From [Eubacterium] siraeum (lineage in GTDB: Bacteria > Bacillota > Clostridia > Oscillospirales > Ruminococcaceae): a DNA stretch of 64,000 nucleotides. Below the pieces are notes generated by a model that saw only the letters and a list, made by a program, of their open reading frames with translations, had not been told where the DNA came from and ran no database searches. Below are positions 17,088 to 26,744 of the stretch, one piece after another (position 1 is the first letter of the stretch; each line of letters starts with the position of its first letter). The stretch lies in the NCBI GenBank assembly GCA_025150425.1, contig CP102281.1, forward strand, positions 682,001 through 746,000, written 5' to 3'. A program made the translations under genes and the position numbers.

Positions 17088-18440
17088 TTATGCAATAGCG
17101 AGTGCCGATACACCGAATTTGCTTGCTTTTCCTTCAAGACCCTTAGGTACGATCTTTACGGTATGTTCGCCTGCACTGTCAAAGCTCTTAAGCTCCGCAC
17201 ACTCGACATAGTTGCCCCAGCCGCCTGTGAAATCGGCGTTCAGAGTAGTGACAAGCTCATCGTCAATATAAACATCAGCGGTACAGCCTGCCTTTGTGTA
17301 CTTGTCGTAAAGAATGCCTATAGATTTTGCGTTTACTTTGAATGTAAGCGAGGTTGCACTTATATCCGCATCGCTTGTACCCTTGAAGAGCCAGAATCCG
17401 TCAAAACCGCCGAACTGCTGCTCATAATTTCCGAATGCGCCTGTTGCGGTCACATCTGTTGCGGATGAAGGCTGTATCAGCGAGCCGTTTTCAATAGGTG
17501 CATCTGTTGCGGGAGTTGTGAAGTCGCTCTCACTGCCACTTATGTTGTCAACGTCCTTGTCAACATCTGAAATATATGCCTGAAGAAGCTGTGATACTAT
17601 CTTATGACCGGGTACGTTGGGGTGAATATTATCGTCCGAAATATCCTTCCATACAATATCGCCATGCTTTATAGTATCGAGAATCGTGTTTCTGTATGAA
17701 ATCATCGGCAGGTCATAATGCTTTACTATCTCTGCATGCTGATCCTGGAAGCTCGTACCGTCTTCCTGAGTAGTTGCAATTGTGATTATTGCAGGGTTTG
17801 TTGATGATTTCCAGATAGTCCTGAGCAGACCGTCATACGATTTCTTGTTACGCTCGGTGTTTTCTGTAGTATCGTTTACAGAAAATTCAACGAATACGAG
17901 GTCGGGCTTCTTTGAGAGCAGATCATTTGCTACTCTGTGTACACCTATATATGAGCCTGTAGCGCCGATTCCTGCGTTGACATAATTGATCTTGGCATTC
18001 GAATAGGTCTTCTGTAACCAGTCAGCCGTGAGCTTTGCGTAGCAAAGATCGTTGCCGGCACTTGTACCCTGTGTGATAGAACCGCCGATGAAGCCTACTG
18101 TTACTTCTTCACCGTTTTTCAGTTTCTTTATTACGTTTGCAAGTCTTACCTTGTTGCCCTCGTTAAGACGTGACATATCTATCATATGCTGAGTAAGGTC
18201 GCCGTCAAGGGTGTACTTTGTATAGTTTGCTTCCAAGTCCTTGGATTCCTCCTGTGAGCTTTCTTCTTTGCTTTCATCTTCCGAAGATGCGTCTGACGAT
18301 GTCTGTGTACTTGTGTCCGAGCTTTCCGCAACCGATGAAGCGGAGGTGCTGTCGCTGCTGCTTGTCGCATTGCCTGCACAGCCTGTTACGGATACGGCAA
18401 GCGCCGTTGCGATAAGTACTGCAAGTATTCTTTTCTTCAT
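17088..18440 (-). CDS. Secreted SGNH/GDSL hydrolase lipoprotein with C-terminal beta-sandwich domain
   Basis: A 450-residue lipoprotein: signal peptide with lipobox VTGC, a Ser/Glu-rich low-complexity linker (about 22-65), an SGNH esterase domain (about 85-290) and a C-terminal beta-rich domain (about 315-450) that may bind carbohydrate. SGNH blocks are GGSITQG (nucleophile Ser), GIGATGS (Gly), FSVNDT (Asn) and DDNIHPNVPGH (Asp/His). The likely role is deacetylation of plant polysaccharide or a related ester. The ATG at 18440 follows AAAGGCAG. Divergent to the CE2-type gene at 18653, suggesting shared function. Confidence 0.83.
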   Translation of the reverse strand: MKKRILAVLIATALAVSVTGCAGNATSSSDSTSASSVAESSDTSTQTSSDASSEDESKEESSQEESKDLEANYTKYTLDGDLTQHMIDMSRLNEGNKVRLANVIKKLKNGEEVTVGFIGGSITQGTSAGNDLCYAKLTADWLQKTYSNAKINYVNAGIGATGSYIGVHRVANDLLSKKPDLVFVEFSVNDTTENTERNKKSYDGLLRTIWKSSTNPAIITIATTQEDGTSFQDQHAEIVKHYDLPMISYRNTILDTIKHGDIVWKDISDDNIHPNVPGHKIVSQLLQAYISDVDKDVDNISGSESDFTTPATDAPIENGSLIQPSSATDVTATGAFGNYEQQFGGFDGFWLFKGTSDADISATSLTFKVNAKSIGILYDKYTKAGCTADVYIDDELVTTLNADFTGGWGNYVECAELKSFDSAGEHTVKIVPKGLEGKASKFGVSALAIA

Positions 18441-18495
18441 ATTACTGCCTTTCATTTAAGTTCTGTTAAGCGATTTTAAGGTAATCACTTACACA

Positions 18496-18524
18496 AATAT
18501 ATCACTATTTTTACCGAATGTCAA
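18496..18524 (-). promoter_or_regulatory. Sigma-A promoter of the SGNH lipoprotein gene
   Basis: Read on the minus strand: TTGACA (18519-18524), a 17-bp spacer and TATATT (18496-18501). Confidence 0.82.
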
Positions 18525-18567
18525 GAATAATAGGCAAAATTTACTGAGCAATTTTTACATAATTCGG

Positions 18568-18596
18568 TTGAAAATATTCCACTGATATGTTAAAAT
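18568..18596 (+). promoter_or_regulatory. Sigma-A promoter of the CE2-type esterase gene
   Basis: TTGAAA (18568-18573), a 17-bp spacer and TAAAAT (18591-18596). It is back-to-back with the promoter of the divergent SGNH gene. Confidence 0.75.
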
Positions 18597-18652
18597 AAAT
18601 ATAAACCGATTTAATTTCGGCACTATGATAAATTTAAGCGAGGAATTAAAAT

Positions 18653-19690
18653 ATGACGAACAGAAAGATTGTAAGCCCGTCCGACATGGCGTTCTCATAC
18701 ATGGGGAGAATTGACTTTTCAAAACCGGACAGCCCGTTGTTCATTTACGCAGGCAGTATGGTCAGCACAAAGTTTACCGGCACTTCGGTAGGTATGATGA
18801 TTTTTCCGCACCTTATATATAAGGTTACCTGGATAGGCGTTATCGTTGACGGCATTCAGTACAAGTTCGACCTCAACCATTCTGACACTCCGGTATATAT
18901 ACCGATAATCGACGGACTTGACGAGGGAGAGCATACCGTTACTATATATAAAAGAACAGCAGGCTCACATCATTATTTCAACTTCTGTGGACTTATGATA
19001 GATGAGAATGCGGAGGTAAGACCGGAAAACCATGAATATGATATGAATATCGAGGTTTACGGCGACAGCGTTTCCTCAGGCGAGGTAGTAGAGGCTGTAA
19101 ACTATTGCGAGCATACAGACCCCGCACATATCAGTCAGTTCGACAACAGCTGGTTTGCATATTCTCTCCAGCTTGCAAGAAAGCTGAACGCCCGTATCAA
19201 CTGCAACGCACAGGGCGGAATTTCGCTCATCAACGGCGCAGGATATTTTGATAATTATATCGGTATGGAAACCGTTTATAAGCAGATGGGCTATGAGCCT
19301 CACTTTGAGCTTACCGAATGGGATTTTTCACGCTACACTCCCGATTATGTTATAATCGCACTGGGTCAGAATGACGCAAACCCCGACCCTAAGCGTATTT
19401 ACGAAAAAGAATACCGTGAAAAGTGGAAAAGCGTATATAAGAATATGGTGCTTGACCTTAACGAAAAATACGGCGGCAAGGCAAGATTTATCGTTATAAC
19501 CACTGTACTTATGCACGAGCCCACATGGGACGATGCCCTTGACGAAATAGTAAACGAGCTTGCAATGGACAATGTAAAACGATTCAAATTCAGAAGAAAC
19601 GGTGCGGCAACGCCCGGACATCCCCGTATCCCCGAGCAGACAGAGATGGCTGATGAACTGTTCGGCTTTATAACCGGATGGGAAAGCTGA
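18653..19690 (+). CDS. Carbohydrate esterase family 2-like acetylesterase (intracellular)
   Basis: The 345-residue protein has the CE2 arrangement: an N-terminal beta-sandwich (about 1-125) and an SGNH catalytic domain (about 130-345). Key blocks are VYGDSVSSGE (nucleophile Ser), NAQGGISLI (Gly), IALGQNDANPD (Asn) and the C-terminal GAATPGHPRIPEQ with the catalytic His. CE2 enzymes remove acetyl groups from xylan and glucomannan oligosaccharides. It has no signal peptide, so it probably acts on imported acetylated oligosaccharides, complementing the secreted mannanase and the divergent lipoprotein esterase. Confidence 0.83.
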   Translation: MTNRKIVSPSDMAFSYMGRIDFSKPDSPLFIYAGSMVSTKFTGTSVGMMIFPHLIYKVTWIGVIVDGIQYKFDLNHSDTPVYIPIIDGLDEGEHTVTIYKRTAGSHHYFNFCGLMIDENAEVRPENHEYDMNIEVYGDSVSSGEVVEAVNYCEHTDPAHISQFDNSWFAYSLQLARKLNARINCNAQGGISLINGAGYFDNYIGMETVYKQMGYEPHFELTEWDFSRYTPDYVIIALGQNDANPDPKRIYEKEYREKWKSVYKNMVLDLNEKYGGKARFIVITTVLMHEPTWDDALDEIVNELAMDNVKRFKFRRNGAATPGHPRIPEQTEMADELFGFITGWES

Positions 19691-19754
19691 TTGTTAATCT
19701 GCACAAAAAGATAGGTTGAAACAAGGCACAATTCATAAAATCGGCACAAATCTA

Positions 19755-19783
19755 TTGAAAACTTTTGGGAATTGTGCTATTAT
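19755..19783 (+). promoter_or_regulatory. Sigma-A promoter of the glycogen operon
   Basis: TTGAAA (19755-19760), a 17-bp spacer and TATTAT (19778-19783), about 35 bp before the glgB start. Confidence 0.75.
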
Positions 19784-19818
19784 TAAAAAAGTAAAATAAA
19801 ATGTTAGGAGTATCTGTT

Positions 19819-21909
19819 ATGGCTATTAATGTGCCTAAGGAATATGAAGTTCCCCTTTATCTTTTCCATCAGGGAAAGAATGCCGAAGCATATAAGCTGT
19901 TCGGCTCTCATTTTGCGAAAAAAGACGGCGTGAGCGGTGTTGTTTTCAGAGTATGGGCACCAAAGGCTGCTGATGTCAGCGTCGTAGGCGATTTCAATCA
20001 CTGGAACCGTGAAGAAAGCTATATGAAAAAAATCAGCGACGGCGGTATCTGGGAGCTTTTTATCCCCGGACTCAAGAAGTTTGATAATTACAAATACAGC
20101 ATAAAGACCGAAAGAGGACAGATAAAGCTGAAGGCCGATCCCTACGGCTACCATATGGAAACACGTCCAAATACCGCATCAAAGGTGTATGATATTTCCG
20201 GCTACAACTGGAAAGATTCAAAGTGGATGGACGAGAAGAAGACGAAGGACGTATACCGTTCTCCTATGAATATATACGAGGTACACCTCAACTCGTGGTT
20301 TACAAAGACCGATGAGGAGGAGCTGTTCAGCTATATGCAGCTTGCGGAAAAGCTCGTTCCTTATGTTAAGGAAATGGGTTATACCCATATCGAGATGATG
20401 CCTATAGCCGAGTTCCCGTTTGACGGTTCGTGGGGATACCAGCAGATAGGTTATTACGCTCCCACATCACGTTTCGGCACTCCCTCTGATTTTATGGAAT
20501 TTGTAGATTACTGCCACACTCACGGAGTAGGCGTGATACTCGACTGGGTACCGGCACATTTCCCCAAGGATGCGGCAGGACTTTACGAGTTTGACGGCGA
20601 TTACTGCTACGAATATTCCGACCCCAACAAGCGTGAGCATTATAACTGGGGTACAAGAGTTTTCGACTGGGGCAAGCCCGAGGTGCAGTCGTTCCTTATT
20701 TCAAACGCTAACTACTGGCTTTCCGAATATCATATAGACGGTCTGCGTGTCGATGCGGTAGCTTCTATGCTTTACCTTGACTATGACAGGCAGGGCGGTG
20801 CGTGGACGCCCAACAAGAACGGCGGAAACGAGAATCTTGAGGCTGTCGATTTCCTTCAGAACCTCAACTCCTGCCTTTTCTCACGGCACCCCGGACTTCT
20901 GATGATAGCGGAAGAATCGACCGCATGGCCTATGGTTACAAAGCCTGTCGATATAGGCGGTCTTGGCTTCAACTTCAAGTGGAATATGGGCTGGATGAAC
21001 GATATGCTTTCGTATATGTCAATGAGCCCCGAGTACAGACAGTACAACCATGACAAGCTGACCTTCTCGTTCTATTACGCATTCTCCGAAAACTACATAC
21101 TGCCGATCTCACACGATGAGGTGGTTTACGGCAAGTGTTCAATGCTCGACAAGATGAGCGGACCGAGAGAAAAGCGTTTTGCTTCTCTCAGAACGTTCCT
21201 TGCATATATGACAGCACACCCCGGTAAGAAGCTGATGTTCATGGGTCAGGAATTCGCACAGTTCAAGGAATGGAATTACAAGACAGGTCTTGACTGGGAT
21301 ATTCTGAAATTCCCCGAGCATTCACAGTATCAGTCGTTCGTAAAGGCTATGAACAAGTTCTATCTCGATAACAAGCCCTTATGGGAGATTGATTATGACT
21401 GGAGCGGCTTCAGCTGGATATCAAATGATGACAACAAGAACAGCGTCATAGTATTCAGACGTATTGCATCAAACGGTGACGAGCTTATCGCAGTATGCAA
21501 CTTCCTTCCGACAGAACACGAGCAGTACAGCTTCGGCGTTCCTTACTATGCCGATTATAAGGAAGTGTTCACGACAGACGATAAGAAGTTCGGCGGCGAC
21601 AGCGACGGAAACGCTTCATACACCGCACAGTGCGAGGGTATGCACGGACTCGAGTATTCAATAACAATGAAGATACCCGCAATGTCCGCAGTATTCCTCA
21701 AACCCGTCAACAAGCGCAGCCCCGAAAGCGACAAGCCAAAGCCCAAAAAGGCGGAAAAGCCTGCAAAAACCGCAGAGAAAAAGGCTGAAACGCAGGCGCA
21801 GAAAACGGCACAGAAAACCGCCGCAAAGCCCGGAGCTTCCGCAAAGAAACCGACGGCAAAGAAAGCAAATACGGCGAACCGTAAGAAAAACGGCAAAGCT
21901 AAGAAATAA
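19819..21909 (+). CDS. glgB: 1,4-alpha-glucan branching enzyme with Lys/Ala-rich C-terminal tail
   Basis: A GH13 enzyme that makes alpha-1,6 branches in glycogen. After a CBM48 domain (FRVWAPKAADVSVVGDFNHWN) the catalytic motifs are DWVPAHFPKD (region I), GLRVDAVASM (region II, nucleophile Asp), MIAEESTAWP (region III, Glu) and LPISHDEVVYGK (region IV, Asp). I place the start at 19819 because TTAGGAG lies eight bases upstream. The last ~65 residues are a low-complexity tail made of Lys, Ala, Pro and Thr, unusual for GlgB and probably unstructured. glgC follows after 19 bp. Confidence 0.95.
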   Translation: MAINVPKEYEVPLYLFHQGKNAEAYKLFGSHFAKKDGVSGVVFRVWAPKAADVSVVGDFNHWNREESYMKKISDGGIWELFIPGLKKFDNYKYSIKTERGQIKLKADPYGYHMETRPNTASKVYDISGYNWKDSKWMDEKKTKDVYRSPMNIYEVHLNSWFTKTDEEELFSYMQLAEKLVPYVKEMGYTHIEMMPIAEFPFDGSWGYQQIGYYAPTSRFGTPSDFMEFVDYCHTHGVGVILDWVPAHFPKDAAGLYEFDGDYCYEYSDPNKREHYNWGTRVFDWGKPEVQSFLISNANYWLSEYHIDGLRVDAVASMLYLDYDRQGGAWTPNKNGGNENLEAVDFLQNLNSCLFSRHPGLLMIAEESTAWPMVTKPVDIGGLGFNFKWNMGWMNDMLSYMSMSPEYRQYNHDKLTFSFYYAFSENYILPISHDEVVYGKCSMLDKMSGPREKRFASLRTFLAYMTAHPGKKLMFMGQEFAQFKEWNYKTGLDWDILKFPEHSQYQSFVKAMNKFYLDNKPLWEIDYDWSGFSWISNDDNKNSVIVFRRIASNGDELIAVCNFLPTEHEQYSFGVPYYADYKEVFTTDDKKFGGDSDGNASYTAQCEGMHGLEYSITMKIPAMSAVFLKPVNKRSPESDKPKPKKAEKPAKTAEKKAETQAQKTAQKTAAKPGASAKKPTAKKANTANRKKNGKAKK

Positions 21910-21928
21910 ATAACGGAGGAACTTATTT

Positions 21929-23134
21929 ATGAAACATGTAAAAAAGGAATGCGTGGCAATGTTGCTCGCAGGCGGTCAGGGTAGCAGACTTTACGCTCTG
22001 ACAAAGGATATGGCAAAGCCTGCCGTTCCTTACGGCGGCAAATACAGGATCATTGATTTCCCGCTTTCAAACTGCGTAAACAGCGGTATTGACACAGTAG
22101 GCATACTTACACAGTATCAGCCTCTGGTGCTTAATGAATATATCGGCAACGGTCACCCCTGGGGACTTGACAGAGTTCACGGCGGCGTTCATGTACTGCC
22201 CCCTTATGAATCGTCATTGGGCAAGTCGTGGTATGAGGGTACGGCAAACGCTATTTACCAGAATATCAGCTTTATCGACAGATACAACCCCGACTACGTT
22301 GCAATACTTTCGGGCGACCACATCTACAAGATGAACTATAACAAGATGCTCGAATTTCACAAGTCGCACAATGCAGACGCTACTATAGCCGTTCTTGAAG
22401 TGCCGTGGGAGGAAGCACCCCGTTTCGGCATAATGAGTGCAGACGAGAACGATGTGATTTACGAATTTGCGGAGAAGCCCGCACAGCCTAAATCAAACCT
22501 TGCCTCAATGGGCGTTTACATATTCTCGTGGCAGAATCTGAAAAAGCACCTTATCGCCAACGAAAATGACGAGGGCGCAAGCAAGGACTTCGGTAAGAAT
22601 ATTATCCCTGCAATGCTGGCAGAGGGCAACAAGCTTGTTGCTTATCACTTTGACGGCTACTGGAAGGATGTCGGAACTATCGACAGCCTGTGGGAAGCAA
22701 ATATGGATCTTCTTGATCCCAACGTTCCTCTGGATCTTCACGATTCAAGATGGAGAATTTATTCGAGAAACCCCGTAATGCCTCCTCATTACGCAAGCCC
22801 CGAGAGCGTTATCCAGAACTCTCTTATTTCTGAGGGCTGCAACATTGAAGGTCATATCGACTTCTCGGTGCTGTTCGCGGGTGTAACCATCGAACCCGGT
22901 GCAGTCGTGCGTGACAGTATCATAATGCCGAACACCACGATAAAGAAGGGTGCGGTAGTTGAATATGCTATTGTCGGTGAGGATTGCGTAATAGGTGAAA
23001 ACGTCAAGGTCGGAGAAAGACCCGAGTCTATCGAGGATAAAGATACATGGGGTGTTGCAGTAATCGGACACGGCGTAACAGTAAGCGACAATGCGGAGAT
23101 CAAGCCCAAGGCAATGATCTCGGCTGATGTGTGA
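21929..23134 (+). CDS. glgC: Glucose-1-phosphate adenylyltransferase catalytic subunit
   Basis: The enzyme makes ADP-glucose from ATP and glucose-1-phosphate, the committed step of glycogen synthesis. The nucleotide motif [14 protein letters not shown], the allosteric/active [20 protein letters not shown] block and the [11 protein letters not shown] region are all intact. The C-terminal third is a left-handed beta-helix with hexapeptide repeats (about 285-400). It has 401 residues, normal for Clostridia. The GGAGG ribosome binding site is strong. It probably assembles with GlgD, encoded next. Confidence 0.96.
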   Translation: MKHVKKECVAMLLAGGQGSRLYALTKDMAKPAVPYGGKYRIIDFPLSNCVNSGIDTVGILTQYQPLVLNEYIGNGHPWGLDRVHGGVHVLPPYESSLGKSWYEGTANAIYQNISFIDRYNPDYVAILSGDHIYKMNYNKMLEFHKSHNADATIAVLEVPWEEAPRFGIMSADENDVIYEFAEKPAQPKSNLASMGVYIFSWQNLKKHLIANENDEGASKDFGKNIIPAMLAEGNKLVAYHFDGYWKDVGTIDSLWEANMDLLDPNVPLDLHDSRWRIYSRNPVMPPHYASPESVIQNSLISEGCNIEGHIDFSVLFAGVTIEPGAVVRDSIIMPNTTIKKGAVVEYAIVGEDCVIGENVKVGERPESIEDKDTWGVAVIGHGVTVSDNAEIKPKAMISADV

Positions 23135-23153
23135 ACGGGAGGAGAAAACAGAA

Positions 23154-24275
23154 ATGGCTAATATGGCAAATGTACTCGGTCTGATTTTCGCTAATATGCA
23201 CGAGCAGAGCGTAGCCGATCTTACAAAACAGCGCACACTTGCAAGCGTGCCCTTCGGCGGCAGATACAGAATGATAGATTTCCCGCTGTCAAATATGGTA
23301 AACAGCGATATTGACAACGTTGGCATCATCACAAAGGATAACTACTTATCGCTTATGGATCACTTAGGATCGGGTGATGAATGGGATCTTTCAAGAAAAA
23401 CAGGCGGTATGCACCTGCTTCCCCCTTACGGAAACAGCAATGCTCTTTACAGAGGCAGACTTGAGGCTATGGCTCAGGTAAAGCCCTTTATCGAAAGCTC
23501 AAACGCAGAATATGTACTGCTTTCAGACGCAGATGTAGTGGCAAATATCGACTACAGACCGATAATTGATTTCCACGAGAAAAACGGCGCAGACATTACT
23601 GTTGTATACGGCAGAGGAACATTCACAACAGAGCAGACAATGACAAAGACCGTACTTGCAGTCAATGCAGACAATGTTGTATATGATGTTCTTATCCGCC
23701 CTGAGATCAGCGGCGAACACAATGTCAGCCTTAATATGTTCGTTGTAAGCAAGGATTTCCTGCTCAACGAGATTCGTGATGCTGAAAGCCGTAACCTCTA
23801 CAGCTTCGAGATAGACGTACTGCAGAAGAAGCTCCACGAGATAAAGGTACTCGGCTACAAGTTCGACAAGCCCTTCGCACAGATTGACAGTATGGATACA
23901 TACTTCAAAACAAATATGAAACTTGTTGACAAGAGCCTGCGTGATCACCTCTTTATGAGCGACGCTCCTATCTATACAAAGGTAAGAGATGATGCCCCTG
24001 CAAAGTACGGCATTGACGCAGATGTCAAGAATTCTCTTGTTGCCGACGGTTGCGTTATCGAGGGTACGGTTGAGAACTGTGTTCTGTTCAGAGGCGTAAA
24101 GATTGAAAAGGGCGCAAAGGTCAAGAACTGCATACTTATGCAGGATACGACAGTAGGTGCAAAGGCTGAGATGAACTTCGTCATCACAGATAAGAACGTT
24201 ACTATCAGCGAGTACCGTTCGCTTGCAGGAACAGAAACATATCCCGTATTTGTAAATAAGGGCGCAACGGTTTAA
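23154..24275 (+). CDS. glgD: Glucose-1-phosphate adenylyltransferase regulatory subunit
   Basis: A GlgC paralogue found in Firmicutes that modulates GlgC. It shares the FGGRYRMIDFPLSNMVNSDIDNVGI block and the C-terminal beta-helix with GlgC. The N-terminal GGxGxRL nucleotide loop is replaced by LIFANMHEQSVADLT, so the subunit is probably not catalytic on its own. I prefer the ATG at 23154 because GGGAGGAG lies upstream of it and the longer frame overlaps glgC. It has 373 residues, and a terminator follows. Confidence 0.93.
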   Translation: MANMANVLGLIFANMHEQSVADLTKQRTLASVPFGGRYRMIDFPLSNMVNSDIDNVGIITKDNYLSLMDHLGSGDEWDLSRKTGGMHLLPPYGNSNALYRGRLEAMAQVKPFIESSNAEYVLLSDADVVANIDYRPIIDFHEKNGADITVVYGRGTFTTEQTMTKTVLAVNADNVVYDVLIRPEISGEHNVSLNMFVVSKDFLLNEIRDAESRNLYSFEIDVLQKKLHEIKVLGYKFDKPFAQIDSMDTYFKTNMKLVDKSLRDHLFMSDAPIYTKVRDDAPAKYGIDADVKNSLVADGCVIEGTVENCVLFRGVKIEKGAKVKNCILMQDTTVGAKAEMNFVITDKNVTISEYRSLAGTETYPVFVNKGATV

Positions 24276-24320
24276 TTGCCCGAAAAAATGTCCGCATTTG
24301 CGGATAAATACGACTTCAGA

Positions 24321-24357
24321 GATTCCGGTTTGTTTCCAGACCGGAATCTTGTTTTTT
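24321..24357 (+). terminator. Terminator of the glgBCD operon
   Basis: Arms GATTCCGGT (24321-24329) and ACCGGAATC (24340-24348) are followed by TTGTTTTTT. Confidence 0.9.
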
Positions 24358-24420
24358 GCATTTGCAAAATGTCGCAATATGCCGATTTTGCCATGAAATG
24401 CGTTTGTTTTGCCTGACTGA

Positions 24421-24449
24421 TTGAAAAAGTTAGAGTAAAAGGGTATTAT
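24421..24449 (+). promoter_or_regulatory. Sigma-A promoter of the double zinc-ribbon gene
   Basis: TTGAAA (24421-24426), a 17-bp spacer and TATTAT (24444-24449), 70 bp before the ATG. Confidence 0.68.
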
Positions 24450-24518
24450 ATAAAAAATAAGAAACGCATTTGTTTCATAAGCAGGACTATACATTGATTG
24501 TCAACAGGGGGAATTTTT

Positions 24519-25391
24519 ATGAAGAAATGTCCTTATTGTGCTGAGGAAATACAGGATGACGCAATAATCTGTCGCTTTTGCCATTCCGATCTTCAAAAAG
24601 GGCAGGCATCTGTTATCAGACCTCAGGCACCGATAAGTCAGCCGTACCAACCGCAGACACAGTACGCTACATACGGCACGATGTCAATGCATACAAAAAA
24701 GGTGCTGTATTGCTGTCTGGCGCTTGCAATTTCGCTCTTTGTGTCGCTCGGTATGTTCTTTACGCTTTTCACGCTGAACGGTTTGTCGCTGATAGGAGCG
24801 AGCAGCATAGGAAGCGTATCAGCCTTTAATGCTATCGACCGGGTGGTAAAGCTGGTCGAGATTATGGGCGGAAACAATGCAAATTATTTGTCGGATACGA
24901 TCAGAGGCATACTCGGACTGTTTGTTTTTATCTGCATAGGACTTTGCGTAATGGTAATAATATGGTGCGTTTATTTTATTAAAGGAATCACCAAAATATC
25001 AAATGACCCGCAGGAGAGCCTTTATTGCTTTAAAAACACCTGCCTTGTAAATGCAGTAATCAATATCGGTTCGTTTGTTATAATCGTACTGTGGAATTTG
25101 GCTGTATCGGCAAACACAAGCAGTTCATCAAGCGATTATTTCTCAAACTATACCACAAAGCTGATTGCAATGGATATTCAACCGAACATAATCATTTTCG
25201 CAATAGCGGGCATTGCCGGCGTTATAGTTATTTTAAAGCTGAACGGAATTGTTTACAAGCTGAGCAAATATGAAGATGAACCGGAATCATATTATGAAGA
25301 ACAGGACGCTTCATGGAGCTGTACAAGATGCGGCGTGTATAATAAAATTCAGAATGATTACTGCAGTAACTGCGGTAAGAAAAGAGAATAA
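24519..25391 (+). CDS. Membrane protein with a zinc ribbon at each end
   Basis: The 290-residue protein begins with [18 protein letters not shown] (zinc ribbon, residues 4-21) and ends with [18 protein letters not shown] (about 269-286). In between are four hydrophobic segments (about 60-90, 125-155, 170-195 and 220-245). The ribosome binding site AGGGGGA decides the ATG at 24519. I do not recognise a named family; similar ribbon-plus-membrane proteins are common in Clostridia and are uncharacterised. The two ribbons must be on the same side if the helix count is four. Confidence 0.7.
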   Translation: MKKCPYCAEEIQDDAIICRFCHSDLQKGQASVIRPQAPISQPYQPQTQYATYGTMSMHTKKVLYCCLALAISLFVSLGMFFTLFTLNGLSLIGASSIGSVSAFNAIDRVVKLVEIMGGNNANYLSDTIRGILGLFVFICIGLCVMVIIWCVYFIKGITKISNDPQESLYCFKNTCLVNAVINIGSFVIIVLWNLAVSANTSSSSSDYFSNYTTKLIAMDIQPNIIIFAIAGIAGVIVILKLNGIVYKLSKYEDEPESYYEEQDASWSCTRCGVYNKIQNDYCSNCGKKRE

Positions 25392-25474
25392 ATAAGAATC
25401 GCTTGAAATCCGGACGCAACTAAATGTCTTGACGGCAGGCTTGCCCCGTATGAAATATTGCTGTGATTTTGACA

Positions 25475-25507
25475 CCGCCGCAGGAGAAATTCTGCGGCGG
25501 TTTTACT
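25475..25507 (+). terminator. Terminator after the double zinc-ribbon gene
   Basis: Arms CCGCCGCAG (25475-25483) and CTGCGGCGG (25492-25500) are followed by TTTTACT. Confidence 0.82.
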
Positions 25508-25658
25508 GTAAATAACTATCGGCAGGAGGTAATATTCGTCAAAGCTAACGGGAAAAATAACAGAGGCATAGGCTCAAAGGTAATCCGAACGGGATAAAAC
25601 CGCTCTGTTTTCGGCATTACAGTAAGACCGCAGAAAGTCTTTTTGCGGAAATTGCCTA

Positions 25659-25687
25659 TTTACAAACCGAATTCAAAGTGCTATAAT
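25659..25687 (+). promoter_or_regulatory. Sigma-A promoter of the ATPase-korDABC operon
   Basis: TTTACA (25659-25664), a 17-bp spacer and TATAAT (25682-25687). Apart from this promoter and the preceding terminator, I see no gene in 25392-25770. Confidence 0.82.
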
Positions 25688-25770
25688 AGTAATATTGAAC
25701 AATAGCATCATATTGCCGCCGTTTGCGGACGGCTGAAAAGCATGATGCAACGAAAAGTCAAAGGATAAAA

Positions 25771-26445
25771 ATGAATTTCAGAAAAATTAATATAATTACC
25801 GGTCATTACGGCTCGGGTAAAACAAATGTATCCGTCAATATGGCGCTTGATCTTGCAGAAAAAGGCGAGAAGGTAACCGTTGTCGATCTCGATATAGTAA
25901 ACCCCTATTTCAGAACAGCCGATTTCAAGGAGCTGTTCGGGGAGCATAATATCAGCCTTACCGTTCCGACCTATGCAAACTCAAACCTTGACATACCCGC
26001 TCTCGGCTTTGATATGAACGGTATCGCTGACAGGGAAGGCTATATTATTATCGACGTGGGCGGCGATGACGAGGGAGCGAAGGCTCTTGGCAGATACAGA
26101 AAAGTATTTGAAAAGTACGACACGCAGATGCTGTACGTTATCAATCGTTGCAGGTATCTCACAAAAGAACCTGCAGAGGCTTTACAGCTTATGTATGAGA
26201 TTGAGAACGCATCGGGTATGAAGTGTGACGGAATAATCAACAACACGAATCTCGGTCGGGAAACCGACAGGGATATAGTTCTCGGCTCGGTCGCTTATGC
26301 GGATGAGGTGTGCCGTGAGGCAGGACTTCCGCTTGTGGCTGTAACTGCCGAGGCAGGCTATCTTGACGGTATAGACAAAGCATATCCCGTAAATATATAT
26401 GTCAAGAAGCTGTGGGAAGAATTCGGCGATGAAGCCGAAAAATAA
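25771..26445 (+). CDS. MinD/ParA-like P-loop ATPase upstream of korDABC
   Basis: A 224-residue P-loop NTPase of the SIMIBI class. The loop is GHYGSGKTNVSVNMALDLA, followed by the Walker-A-prime-like VVDLDIVNPYFRTAD and the IIIDVGGDDEGA motif. The start at 25771 (MNFRKINI) follows AAAGGATAAAA. Such proteins commonly precede ferredoxin-dependent 2-oxoacid oxidoreductase genes in this group of bacteria. A cofactor- or Fe-S-loading role is a reasonable guess but is not shown by the sequence. Confidence 0.78.
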   Translation: MNFRKINIITGHYGSGKTNVSVNMALDLAEKGEKVTVVDLDIVNPYFRTADFKELFGEHNISLTVPTYANSNLDIPALGFDMNGIADREGYIIIDVGGDDEGAKALGRYRKVFEKYDTQMLYVINRCRYLTKEPAEALQLMYEIENASGMKCDGIINNTNLGRETDRDIVLGSVAYADEVCREAGLPLVAVTAEAGYLDGIDKAYPVNIYVKKLWEEFGDEAEK

Positions 26446-26525
26446 AGCTGTTTCCTTACCGTAATCTGATTAAAACTGAATGGTAAGCCGAATAAAACTT
26501 TAGGCGAAAGGAAAGGTCAAGAAAT

Positions 26526-26744
26526 ATGGCAAAAATGAAAGTGGATTTTGACCGCTGTAAAGGCTGCGGACTGTGCACAACAGCCTGTCCGAAGAAAATA
26601 GTCGCTTTACAGACGGAAAAGCTCAACAAGAAGGGCTACTACACAGCCGTATGTACAGATGACGATGCTTGCATCGCCTGTGCATTGTGTGCTATGATGT
26701 GCCCTGACTGCGCTATCACTGTAGGAGGTGACGACAATGGCTGA
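26526..26744 (+). CDS. korD: 2-oxoacid:ferredoxin oxidoreductase, delta (2[4Fe-4S] ferredoxin) subunit
   Basis: A 72-residue ferredoxin-like subunit with two CxxCxxCxxxC-type clusters: CKGCGLCTTACP and CIACALCAMMCP. It would pass electrons from the thiamine-diphosphate core to free ferredoxin. Its stop overlaps the start of the alpha subunit by 8 bp, which implies translational coupling. The gene order D-A-B-C is the usual one for 2-oxoglutarate (Kor) or branched-chain (Vor) enzymes, so the symbol is by position, and the substrate is not settled. Confidence 0.88.
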   Translation: MAKMKVDFDRCKGCGLCTTACPKKIVALQTEKLNKKGYYTAVCTDDDACIACALCAMMCPDCAITVGGDDNG

